A DNA stretch of 5,357 bases from Erysipelotrichaceae bacterium (GTDB taxonomy: Bacteria; Bacillota_I; Bacilli_A; Erysipelotrichales; Coprobacillaceae): contig JAJQDJ010000106.1 of assembly GCA_021202205.1 (NCBI GenBank), positions 1-5,357 on the forward strand, given 5' to 3'. Positions 1 to 5,304 of this stretch are shown in pieces (position 1 is the stretch's first letter; each line of letters starts with the position of its first letter). The notes beneath the pieces were generated by a model. The model worked only from the letters and a program-made list of their open reading frames with translations, ran no database searches and was not told the origin of the DNA. A program made the position numbers and the translations under genes.

Positions 1-8
1 CCCGTAAA

Positions 9-47
9 GTCATTAACATATAATTTCTTAAAAATAAACTTAATGAC
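9..47. repeat. 8-bp inverted repeat upstream of ktrB promoter
   Basis: GTCATTAA at 9-16 is the exact reverse complement of TTAATGAC at 40-47, with 23 nt between. It ends just before the ktrB promoter region. A TATAAT (19-24) lies between the arms. There is no T-run after either arm, so it is not an intrinsic terminator. It may be an operator half-site pair, or chance in AT-rich DNA. Confidence 0.35.
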
Positions 48-54
48 ATTGAGC

Positions 55-83
55 TGATGCTTTCTTTATTTTTATGTTATAAT
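55..83 (+). promoter_or_regulatory. ktrAB promoter (extended -10)
   Basis: TATAAT at 78-83 is preceded by TG at 75-76 and one base, a textbook extended -10. At 17-bp spacing the -35 would be TGATGC (55-60), which is weak, as is usual for extended -10 promoters. A start near 89-90 leaves almost no leader before the AAGGAGG at 93-99, so there is no room for a riboswitch. Confidence 0.65.
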
Positions 84-105
84 AATCTCCGTAAGGAGGC
101 TGATT

Positions 106-1389
106 ATGTTAAAAAGAATGAAACCTGTACAAATGATTATTTTAGGCTTTCTTAGTATTATCTTTATTGGTAGTATCTTACTTGTATTGCCTATAACACA
201 TAGTGATAATATAACATTATCCTATATAGATGCCCTGTTTACTTCAGTAAGTGCTGTTTGTGTGACTGGGTTGGTGGTTGTTGATACATCTGTAACATTT
301 AATGCCTTTGGTAAAATTGTTATTGCTATTTTGATTCAAATTGGCGGATTAGGCGTAGTTTGTATGGGTGAATCACTTGCACTATTTTTTGGTAGACATA
401 TTGGTATTTATCAAAGACAGTTGATTAAAGAATCATGGAATGTGAATAGTTATCAGGGATTGGTTTCTTTAGTGAAAATGGTTTTAAGGATTACTTTTGT
501 GATTGAAGGTATAGGAGCGTTACTTTCTTTAGTTGTATTTATCCAGGATTATTCATTAATAGAAGCGATAGGCATTAGTATATTTCATGCTATAGCTGCT
601 TTTAATAATGCAGGTTTTGATATTATTGGCAGTTCTAGTTTGATTCAATATCAAAATAATATTTATTTGAATATTGTCACAGCAATCATGATTATATTGG
701 GTGGTATTGGTTTTATGGTTATGCTTGATGCATATCGTAAAAAAGATTTTCATCATTTATCGCTACAATCAAAAGCTGTTATCACAACAACGACAGTTTT
801 AATATTTGGTGGTATGATTTTACTTAAATGTAGTGAAAATATATCTTGGATTGGAGCATTCTTTCAAAGCGTGACAGCTAGAACAGCTGGTTTTGCTACA
901 TACAATCTAGGAGATTTTTCAAATGCAGGATTAATGATTATGATGGTATTGATGTTTATAGGTGCATCATCTGGTTCAACAGGTGGAGGTTTAAAAACCA
1001 ATACAATATTTGTTGTTATGTGTGAAATCAAAAGTACAATACTACATACACATTGTACTGCCTTTAAAAGAGAAATTAATAAATTAATCATACAACATGC
1101 TTTTGCTTTATTAGGTATTTCTTTAGGAGTAGTATTGTTATGTATATATTTTGTTTCTTTATTTAATCCCGAATTAACGATGTCTCAAGTATTATTTGAA
1201 AGTGTCTCGGCTTTTAGTACAACGGGATTATCAACTGGTATTACTAGTCTATTAAGCAGTGGGTCAAAGATAGTACTTATGATGACAATGTTTACAGGTA
1301 GAGTAGGTGCATGGAGTATTTTAACAATTGGTGGACGTAAGGAACTCTCTGAAGTTCATTACAGTCAAGAAGATATTATGATAGGATAG
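106..1389 (+). CDS. ktrB: KtrB, K+ channel-like pore subunit of Ktr potassium uptake system
   Basis: Integral membrane subunit that conducts K+ (Na+-dependent in characterised relatives) in the TrkH/KtrB superfamily, working as a dimer on a cytosolic KtrA ring. The 427 residues contain the four expected pore-loop repeats: VTGL at about 53-56, NNAGF at 167-171, RTAGF at 259-263 and STTGLS at 371-376, each with the filter glycine (G55, G170, G262, G374). A Gly/Ser-rich stretch, GASSGSTGGGLKT at 286-298, matches the intramembrane gating loop after repeat 3. Length and C-terminal ending (EDIMIG) fit the family. One oddity is GRVGAWS at about 398-404, where relatives usually have GRxGPLT. The ATG has a strong AAGGAGG (93-99) six bases upstream. 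It is followed after 8 nt by ktrA, so the two are co-transcribed. The protein could be called TrkH-like, but the short N-terminus and the KtrA partner favour KtrB. Confidence 0.95.
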   Translation: MLKRMKPVQMIILGFLSIIFIGSILLVLPITHSDNITLSYIDALFTSVSAVCVTGLVVVDTSVTFNAFGKIVIAILIQIGGLGVVCMGESLALFFGRHIGIYQRQLIKESWNVNSYQGLVSLVKMVLRITFVIEGIGALLSLVVFIQDYSLIEAIGISIFHAIAAFNNAGFDIIGSSSLIQYQNNIYLNIVTAIMIILGGIGFMVMLDAYRKKDFHHLSLQSKAVITTTTVLIFGGMILLKCSENISWIGAFFQSVTARTAGFATYNLGDFSNAGLMIMMVLMFIGASSGSTGGGLKTNTIFVVMCEIKSTILHTHCTAFKREINKLIIQHAFALLGISLGVVLLCIYFVSLFNPELTMSQVLFESVSAFSTTGLSTGITSLLSSGSKIVLMMTMFTGRVGAWSILTIGGRKELSEVHYSQEDIMIG

Positions 1390-1397
1390 GTGATAAT

Positions 1398-2057
1398 ATG
1401 AATCAAAGTTTTGCAGTCATTGGATTAGGTCGATTTGGTATGGCTTTAGCAATTAAACTAGCAAGTGAAGGAAAAGAAGTTATTGGTATTGATATGGATG
1501 AAGAACGTGTCAAGGAGTTTAGAGATTACAGTGACTATGCCTATGTTGCTACAAGTATGAGCAAGAAAGTATTACAGGAAATATGTGTGCAGGATTGTGA
1601 TGTGGCTATTGTTTGTATGGGAAGTCAGTTAGAGACAAGTATTTTAACGACTCTTAATGTGATTCATTTAGGTGTTAAAGAAGTTATTGCAAGGGCAACA
1701 AATGAAGCTCATGGAGAAATATTAGAAAAATTAGGTGCACAGGTTGTTTATCCTGAAAAGGATATGGCTTTAAGATTAGCTAATAGACTTATTAGAAAAC
1801 ATTTGGTTGATTTTATTAGTTTGGATTCTGGTATTGATATTAGTGAAATTGTTGTTGGTAATAGGATGATAGGACATTCCTTGATTGATTTACGTGTAAG
1901 AGAAAAATATCATATTAATATTGTTGGTTTGATTCAAAAAAATAAAGTAACTGTAGATATTGATCCTAATTATCAATTTCAACAAGATGATAAAGTTGTG
2001 CTTATAGGTACAACAAAGTATATTGACAAGTTTATCAATCATTATTCAGGCAATTAA
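1398..2057 (+). CDS. ktrA: KtrA, RCK-domain regulatory subunit of Ktr potassium uptake
   Basis: Peripheral cytosolic subunit that forms an octameric ring under KtrB and gates it by nucleotide binding. The 219 residues show an N-terminal RCK_N Rossmann fold with GLGRFG at 9-14 and acidic residues D32/D34 at the end of strand 2, the position that contacts the nucleotide ribose. A conserved YPEKDMALRLANRLI segment follows at about 118-132. The C-terminal RCK_C/TrkA_C domain covers about 139-215. In some Firmicutes, notably S. aureus, the KtrA RCK_C domain binds c-di-AMP, which shuts uptake; that is family knowledge and not visible here. The ATG is 8 nt after the ktrB stop, with AGGTGA (1388-1393) overlapping that stop and a short 4-nt spacer, which suggests translational coupling. 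The stop codon sits in the loop of the operon terminator. Length is typical and nothing is missing. Confidence 0.95.
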   Translation: MNQSFAVIGLGRFGMALAIKLASEGKEVIGIDMDEERVKEFRDYSDYAYVATSMSKKVLQEICVQDCDVAIVCMGSQLETSILTTLNVIHLGVKEVIARATNEAHGEILEKLGAQVVYPEKDMALRLANRLIRKHLVDFISLDSGIDISEIVVGNRMIGHSLIDLRVREKYHINIVGLIQKNKVTVDIDPNYQFQQDDKVVLIGTTKYIDKFINHYSGN

Positions 2058-2071
2058 TTTTGCCTTTTTTT
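2048..2071 (+). terminator. Intrinsic terminator of ktrBA, containing ktrA stop codon
   Basis: The 6-bp stem AGGCAA (2048-2053) / TTGCCT (2060-2065) has loop TTAATT and runs straight into seven T (2065-2071). The ktrA TAA stop (2055-2057) lies in the loop. Confidence 0.85.
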
Positions 2072-2118
2072 GATATATCATATCAATATTATTTCACGCC
2101 ACCCAAAAATCTACGAAA

Positions 2119-2205
2119 TTCGACAAAATAGGAAAAATTGCAAATAATTATAGTACATAAATAATAAGAAATGTATACTAAGCTTAAAATTGTTTGACAA
2201 AATAG
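2119..2205. repeat. Two TTYGACAAAATAG elements, Spo0A-box-like
   Basis: TTCGACAAAATAG at 2119-2131 and TTTGACAAAATAG at 2193-2205 agree at 12 of 13 positions and start 74 bp apart, close to seven helical turns. The reverse complement of the first, TTTGTCGAA, matches the Spo0A box core (TGTCGAA) exactly; the second has one mismatch in that core. Both lie upstream of the ridA promoter. Binding by Spo0A is an inference, and a 7-base match in this much DNA can occur by chance. Confidence 0.35.
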
Positions 2206-2225
2206 ACTTATTTTTTACAAAAGTT

Positions 2226-2254
2226 TTGCCTATATAATTTCATCATGGTACAAT
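2226..2254 (+). promoter_or_regulatory. Promoter of ridA and the ComK-like gene
   Basis: The -35 TTGCCT (2226-2231), a 17-bp spacer and the -10 TACAAT (2249-2254) with an upstream TG (2246-2247) make a strong extended -10 sigma-A-type promoter. A start near 2261 places AAAGGAGG (2264-2271) at the very 5' end of the mRNA. A second TATAAT at 2233-2238 lies in the spacer but has no good -35. The -10 is embedded in the near-palindrome TCATGGTACAATGA (2243-2256). Confidence 0.65.
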
Positions 2255-2278
2255 GAGCACAGTAAAGGAGGAAGCAAA

Positions 2279-2656
2279 ATGGTAAAAGTTATAAAAACAG
2301 ATAAAGCACCTGGAGCTATTGGACCTTATAGTCAAGGTATTGATTTAGGAAATGTGATCTTTTTTTCGGGCCAGGTTCCATTGATTCCAGAAACTGGTGA
2401 AATGGCAACAGGAGGTATCGAGGGACAAGCAAAACAAGCTTTTGAAAATGTCAAGGGACTTTTGGAAAGTCAAGGATTGGATTTCTCAAATGTTGTTAAA
2501 ACAACTGTATTTTTGGACGATATGGGCGATTTTAACACAGTTAACGAAATATATGCTCAATATTTTGTTGAACCTTATCCAGCTAGAAGTGCTGTAGAAG
2601 TAGCAAAGTTACCAAAAGGAGCTCTTATTGAAGTCGAAGTTATTGCTGCGAAGTAA
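2279..2656 (+). CDS. ridA: RidA (YjgF/YER057c/UK114 family) enamine/imine deaminase
   Basis: Small cytosolic trimeric enzyme that hydrolyses reactive 2-aminoacrylate and related enamine/imine intermediates released by PLP enzymes such as threonine/serine dehydratase, protecting other PLP enzymes. The 125 residues align end to end with the family: APGAIGPYSQG at 10-20 (Y17), FFSGQVP at 28-34, VKTTVFLDD at 73-81, PARSAVEVAKLPKGALIEVE at 101-120. The substrate-carboxylate arginine (R103, equivalent to E. coli R105) and the catalytic-site glutamate (E118, equivalent to E120) are present, so it should be an active RidA-type deaminase. The ATG lies 7 nt after AAAGGAGG (2264-2271), with its own promoter just upstream. 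Its last 29 nt overlap the next gene, and codons for the conserved LPKGA provide that gene's ribosome binding site. In Bacillus the homologue YabJ sits in purR-yabJ-spoVG; that arrangement is not seen here. Confidence 0.95.
   Translation: MVKVIKTDKAPGAIGPYSQGIDLGNVIFFSGQVPLIPETGEMATGGIEGQAKQAFENVKGLLESQGLDFSNVVKTTVFLDDMGDFNTVNEIYAQYFVEPYPARSAVEVAKLPKGALIEVEVIAAK
2615..2621 (+). promoter_or_regulatory. Ribosome binding site inside ridA that sets the TTG start
   Basis: AAAGGAG within the ridA codons for L-P-K-G-A lies 6 nt before TTG at 2628. It decides the start of the ComK-like gene, which otherwise has no ATG or GTG start before its core. Because LPKGA is conserved in RidA, the match could partly be a by-product of the protein sequence. 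Confidence 0.6.
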
Positions 2657-2978
2657 TGTTGCAATTTTAGTCGAACGCTATTATGATTCTGTAAAAATAT
2701 ATTTTGGTGATGGGCATTGTGAGGTTTTAGACGAAAAAATTGAAGATTATATTGGAAAAGAAAAGTCGAGAGCTAGATATAAGGCACCTATAGAAGTTTA
2801 TGGACAATTCCTTTATCCTACAAAAGATAAAAAAGAAAAGGATTGTGTGTGGGTTAATTTGGATTATTTAGACAATATAGATAAGAATTATATTGCCATG
2901 CTCAAAAGTAAAAATGTTTTTGATAAAACCATTAAAATGTTTTTAAAACAAAAAGAAATCCAATTTAAAAATGCTTAG
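2628..2978 (+). CDS. Small protein with ComK-like core, TTG start, overlaps ridA
   Basis: Soluble 116-residue protein, basic toward the C-terminus, with no signal peptide or membrane segment. From memory of the family, its middle resembles the core of the competence transcription factor ComK: KAPI at 52-55, then LYPT at 62-65, then DCVWVN at 72-77. This corresponds to the ComK pattern K-x-P-I ... (F/Y)-P-T ... C-x-W-I. The usual FGSSYxGR stretch before it is not recognisable (GKEKSRAR stands there), and the protein is far shorter than Bacillus ComK (about 190 residues). It is either a reduced ComK-family member or an unrelated small protein with a chance resemblance. The start is inferred: TTG at 2628 has AAAGGAG at 2615-2621 with a 6-nt spacer, inside ridA, and no ATG start occurs in frame before the ComK-like core. 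It is therefore translated from the ridA mRNA, probably coupled. The stop lies in the terminator stem. Coding call is firm; function tentative. Confidence 0.8.
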   Translation: MKSKLLLRSNVAILVERYYDSVKIYFGDGHCEVLDEKIEDYIGKEKSRARYKAPIEVYGQFLYPTKDKKEKDCVWVNLDYLDNIDKNYIAMLKSKNVFDKTIKMFLKQKEIQFKNA

Positions 2979-2998
2979 ATTAAACTAAGCATTTTTTT
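2971..2998. terminator. Bidirectional intrinsic terminator between the ridA unit and uppP
   Basis: The 8-bp stem ATGCTTAG (2971-2978) / CTAAGCAT (2985-2992) has a 6-nt loop, ATTAAA. On the plus strand it is followed by a T-run to 2998. On the minus strand the A-tract 2967-2970 (extending the stem base at 2971) gives a run of T after the hairpin. The stop codon of the ComK-like gene (2976-2978) is part of the stem, and uppP ends at 3001, so one hairpin serves both convergent units. Confidence 0.85.
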
Positions 2999-3000
2999 CT

Positions 3001-3840
3001 TTACAATAAAATTAATGAAATCAACCCCATGATAAAACAATAAATTGAAAAATAATTCATTTTACCCTTGTTTAATATTTTAAATAAAATATGTAAAGCT
3101 ATATATGTTACAACGGTACTGATAATAAATGAAATTAAATAGGGTAGCCATAAAGAGGCTAATGTATTACTTGATAAGAAATCACCAATCTTTAAGATAA
3201 TTGCTCCAAAACTTACAGGCATAAACATAAAAAATGAGAAATCTCTGGCAGTTTTTTGATCTAAATCCCCTAAAATACCACCTGTAATAGTTGCACCACT
3301 ACGTGATATGCCTGGCAATAATGCTAGCAACTGAAAAGCGCCCATACGTAAAGCATCCCATAAATTCAAATTCTTTTTATGCCTTTTACCATTATAACCC
3401 TTCTTATGAATCAACATTAAAAAACAAGATGTTATAAGTAAAGTACAACCAACAAGCTTAACATTGGAAAAAGCCACTTCAATATAATCATTAAACAATA
3501 CACCACCAATAGCTGCAGGAATGGTGGCAACTATCAATAACATACAATAACGAAAATCTCTAATCTTATTATCTCTTTGCTTTGGAACACATATATAAGT
3601 AAAAAATGAAGTTATTAATCTTATTAAGTCTTTGCGATAATAAAACATAATTGCCAGTAATGAACCTGTATTAACTAAAACTTCAAAAGTAATATCTGTA
3701 CTTGGAAAAGTCCAACCCAAATGTGTAAAAATGCTCTTAAAAATAACTAAATGACCACTACTAGAAATAGGAATTGGTTCACTTAATCCTTGAATAGCCC
3801 CTAAAATAGCATAAACCAAAATATTTTGTAATAATTCCAC
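3001..3840 (-). CDS. uppP: UppP (BacA), undecaprenyl-diphosphate phosphatase
   Basis: Polytopic membrane enzyme that dephosphorylates undecaprenyl diphosphate to the monophosphate carrier needed for peptidoglycan and other wall polymers. Over-expression gives bacitracin resistance in relatives. With the start chosen here it has 279 residues. The (E/Q)xxxE motif is QGLSE (Q17, E21), followed by PISSSGH with H30, matching the numbering of the E. coli catalytic residues E17/E21/H30. The second signature PGISRSG is at 176-182 with R180 (E. coli R174). The remainder is hydrophobic helices plus a basic cytosolic loop near 145-158. An upstream GTG at 3847-3849 would add three residues, but it lies inside the Shine-Dalgarno AAGAGGTGA (3846-3854). 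The GTG at 3838-3840, 5 nt after that site, is the better start. The gene is convergent with the ridA unit, sharing its terminator, and divergent from the DUF3603 gene. Confidence 0.93.
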   Translation of the reverse strand: MELLQNILVYAILGAIQGLSEPIPISSSGHLVIFKSIFTHLGWTFPSTDITFEVLVNTGSLLAIMFYYRKDLIRLITSFFTYICVPKQRDNKIRDFRYCMLLIVATIPAAIGGVLFNDYIEVAFSNVKLVGCTLLITSCFLMLIHKKGYNGKRHKKNLNLWDALRMGAFQLLALLPGISRSGATITGGILGDLDQKTARDFSFFMFMPVSFGAIILKIGDFLSSNTLASLWLPYLISFIISTVVTYIALHILFKILNKGKMNYFSIYCFIMGLISLILL

Positions 3841-3845
3841 AACGT

Positions 3846-3854
3846 TCACCTCTT
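3846..3854 (-). promoter_or_regulatory. Shine-Dalgarno of uppP, deciding the GTG start
   Basis: Read on the minus strand this is AAGAGGTGA, a good match to AAGGAGGTGA, 5 nt before GTG at 3838-3840. It contains the other possible GTG start (3847-3849), which argues against that one. Confidence 0.7.
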
Positions 3855-3858
3855 ATTT

Positions 3859-3864
3859 ATTATA
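3859..3864 (-). promoter_or_regulatory. Candidate -10 of uppP
   Basis: TATAAT on the minus strand lies just upstream of the uppP ribosome binding site. At 17-bp spacing the -35 would be TATATT, which is poor. The whole 3841-3953 spacer is very AT-rich, so chance matches are likely. No convincing -35/-10 pair was found for the divergent plus-strand gene; TAGAAT at 3929-3934 is the best -10 candidate. Confidence 0.35.
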
Positions 3865-3941
3865 TATGAAAAACATATAAAAATATAGAAATATTTATAA
3901 ATACACATATTTTGAGAAAAACTAATCATAGAATAATAAGT

Positions 3942-3946
3942 GGAGG
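3942..3946 (+). promoter_or_regulatory. Shine-Dalgarno of the DUF3603-like gene
   Basis: GGAGG lies 7 nt before ATG 3954. It fixes the start there and rules against the longer TTG reading from 3912. Confidence 0.8.
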
Positions 3947-3953
3947 AATATAT

Positions 3954-4520
3954 ATGATGCTGGTTAATTATGTTTACGATGATGAAGAATTACTAGAACC
4001 ATATGAATGGGAAGATAGTGATACTTATCAATTTTATCAATATCTACCTATTTATAGAGTGTCTACTCAACAATTGCATGACTTTATCTATGCTAAAATG
4101 AAACTTGTATATTATGATAATGATACATTTATTGTCTCAGATGGTCATTATAGTGTCGTTATTGAATTGAAAGAAGATAGAATATATAGAAGAGGAACAT
4201 TGGATTTTAAACAGGAAAATAAAATACAGAGAATCGTTCAATCATTAAATGTAACTTATTTTTCATATTATGTTGTTGCAGAGGCCTATGAAAAAGAATT
4301 TGGTTTGACAAGAGAAGAACGTTTAAAAAAACAATGTGTTGAAGAAGTAATAGATGAATTATTTTTGACGCATGATAAATTATTTGAAAAAATATGTCAT
4401 GAATGGAGTATTCATGAAGAAGATGCCCAAGATAATTATTTAACTTTAAAGAAACGTTTGGAAAAAGGATATTCTTCTTTACATGATATATTATATGATG
4501 AATTGGTATATAAAAAGTAA
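3954..4520 (+). CDS. YjbA/DUF3603 (UPF0736)-like protein of unknown function
   Basis: Soluble, acidic 188-residue protein without signal peptide or membrane segment. It resembles B. subtilis YjbA (DUF3603/UPF0736) as I recall that family. Shared marks are YEW near the N-terminus (17-19), LPIYRV at 31-36, FIVSDG at 59-64, GLTREER at 117-123 followed by a KQ-rich helix, and a C-terminal LKKRLEKG segment (165-172). YjbA is about 250 residues, so this is a shorter version that lacks material mainly between the N-terminal part and the VSDG motif and in the C-terminal third. No biochemical role is known to me. The ATG at 3954 is chosen because GGAGG (3942-3946) lies 7 nt upstream. A longer TTG start at 3912 would place that site inside the gene and lacks its own. 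It is divergent from uppP and ends 8 nt from the convergent regulator gene. Confidence 0.8.
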   Translation: MMLVNYVYDDEELLEPYEWEDSDTYQFYQYLPIYRVSTQQLHDFIYAKMKLVYYDNDTFIVSDGHYSVVIELKEDRIYRRGTLDFKQENKIQRIVQSLNVTYFSYYVVAEAYEKEFGLTREERLKKQCVEEVIDELFLTHDKLFEKICHEWSIHEEDAQDNYLTLKKRLEKGYSSLHDILYDELVYKK

Positions 4521-4532
4521 GCTTATGCTTAC
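4512..4532 (-). terminator. Intrinsic terminator of the rpiR-type gene, inside the 3' end of its convergent neighbour
   Basis: On the minus strand the hairpin GTAAGC (4532-4527) / GCTTAC (4522-4517) has loop ATAA and is followed by TTTTT (4516-4512). Both stop codons, plus-strand TAA at 4518-4520 and minus-strand TAA at 4531-4529, lie within it. In the plus direction the hairpin is followed by AATTCATT with no T-run, so it should terminate mainly minus-strand transcripts. Confidence 0.7.
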
Positions 4533-5281
4533 AATTCATTATGAATAAGATTAAGTATAATTTCTATAAAAATCATTGAAATACTTTGAATGTCGAATAC
4601 TGATTGATTTTTAAATGTTAATCCTGGTAATATGATTTTATGAGTAAAAGCATTGCCAATATCTGCATTCTCATTCATGGTAATCAGATATGATTTTTCA
4701 GGCATATTCTTTAGCAAATCGGGAACGAGTCGTTGAAATTCATTTCTTTGTCCAGATAAAGAAAAATGAATCATGATAGCATTACTAGAAATATTATGAC
4801 TGACATGTTCAATACTTATATAATCATTGACTACAGTATTTTCAAATCCCAAATCCAATAAACCCATAGATAATTGCTTTGCAGGTAATGATGAATAATA
4901 AATACCTGTAATATATATCGGATGGTATTCTAATATATCGTTTACTAATTCATTTATCATATTTTTATCTATATTTTTAAATTGAGTAAGTATTTGCATA
5001 TATGTATTGGTTAACTGATTGAATAAATCAGTTGAATCTAAAGGTTTGTGGTTATTATGTAAATATTGAACCATTTCATATCTAAAATCCTTATATCCTT
5101 TAAAACCTAATGATTGACAAAAACGCAGGACTGCAGATGTTGATGTGTTAGATTCTGTTGCAATTTTTGTTATAGTGTGGGTTTCAACTAATTCTGGGTT
5201 TTGTAAAATATACTCTGCCACTTTTTTTTCTGTTTTTGAAAAATTATTTTGATGTATTTGTATGGTATTGATTAAATCCAC
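4529..5281 (-). CDS. RpiR/MurR-family transcriptional regulator (HTH + SIS)
   Basis: DNA-binding regulator of the RpiR family, which usually controls sugar or amino-sugar phosphate catabolism through a phosphosugar bound in the SIS domain. With the start used here it has 250 residues. The N-terminal HTH_6 domain covers about 1-75: FSKTEKKVAEYIL at 14-26, the recognition region around ATESNTSTSAVLRFC, and the family signature RFCQSLGFKGYKDF at 53-66. After a linker, a SIS domain runs from about 120 to 235, with YITGIYYSS at 123-131 and HFSLSGQRNEF at 172-182. The sugar-binding strand-loop reads GIYYSS instead of the commoner GxGxS, so its ligand cannot be guessed. GTG at 5279-5281 follows AAGGTGA (5287-5293) by 5 nt. 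The upstream GTG at 5288-5290 lies inside that site. An inverted repeat sits just upstream. No target gene is visible in the window, so the regulated pathway is unknown. Confidence 0.9.
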   Translation of the reverse strand: MDLINTIQIHQNNFSKTEKKVAEYILQNPELVETHTITKIATESNTSTSAVLRFCQSLGFKGYKDFRYEMVQYLHNNHKPLDSTDLFNQLTNTYMQILTQFKNIDKNMINELVNDILEYHPIYITGIYYSSLPAKQLSMGLLDLGFENTVVNDYISIEHVSHNISSNAIMIHFSLSGQRNEFQRLVPDLLKNMPEKSYLITMNENADIGNAFTHKIILPGLTFKNQSVFDIQSISMIFIEIILNLIHNEL

Positions 5282-5286
5282 GATAT

Positions 5287-5293
5287 TCACCTT
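5287..5293 (-). promoter_or_regulatory. Shine-Dalgarno of the rpiR-type gene, deciding the GTG start
   Basis: AAGGTGA on the minus strand lies 5 nt before GTG 5279-5281. The alternative GTG 5288-5290 is part of this site. Confidence 0.7.
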
Positions 5294-5304
5294 ATAGTTA
5301 TTAT

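Noticed and set aside
1..57. Open reading frame running in from the left edge (18 codons, stop TGA at 55-57)
   Set aside because: Too short to recognise, and it overlaps the inverted repeat and promoter region. It could be the end of an upstream gene but cannot be supported.
556..756. Minus-strand ORF of 66 codons inside ktrB
   Set aside because: Lies wholly antisense to a well-supported membrane protein gene, has low-complexity composition and no recognisable domain.
864..1091. Minus-strand ORF of 75 codons inside ktrB
   Set aside because: Antisense shadow of ktrB; its proline-rich stretch mirrors the glycine-rich gating loop on the other strand.
2072..2080. Palindrome TGATATATCA beside the ktr terminator (2071-2080)
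   Set aside because: A short all-AT-type palindrome expected by chance in such AT-rich DNA; no second copy or functional context seen.
2194..2238. TTGACA (2194-2199) as -35 for TATAAT (2233-2238)
   Set aside because: The spacer would be 33 bp, too long for a sigma-A promoter. TTGCCT/TACAAT with 17 bp is better.
2397..2597. Plus-strand ORF of 66 codons inside ridA in another frame
   Set aside because: Fully within ridA, whose frame is strongly supported by family conservation. No family match.
3912..3953. TTG at 3912 as start of the DUF3603-like gene
   Set aside because: No ribosome binding site before it, whereas GGAGG at 3942-3946 sits ideally before ATG 3954.
4207..4539. Minus-strand ORF of 110 codons opposite the DUF3603-like gene
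   Set aside because: Antisense to a better-supported gene; rich in His/Ile/Leu from reading AT-rich codons backward. It also crosses the rpiR terminator.
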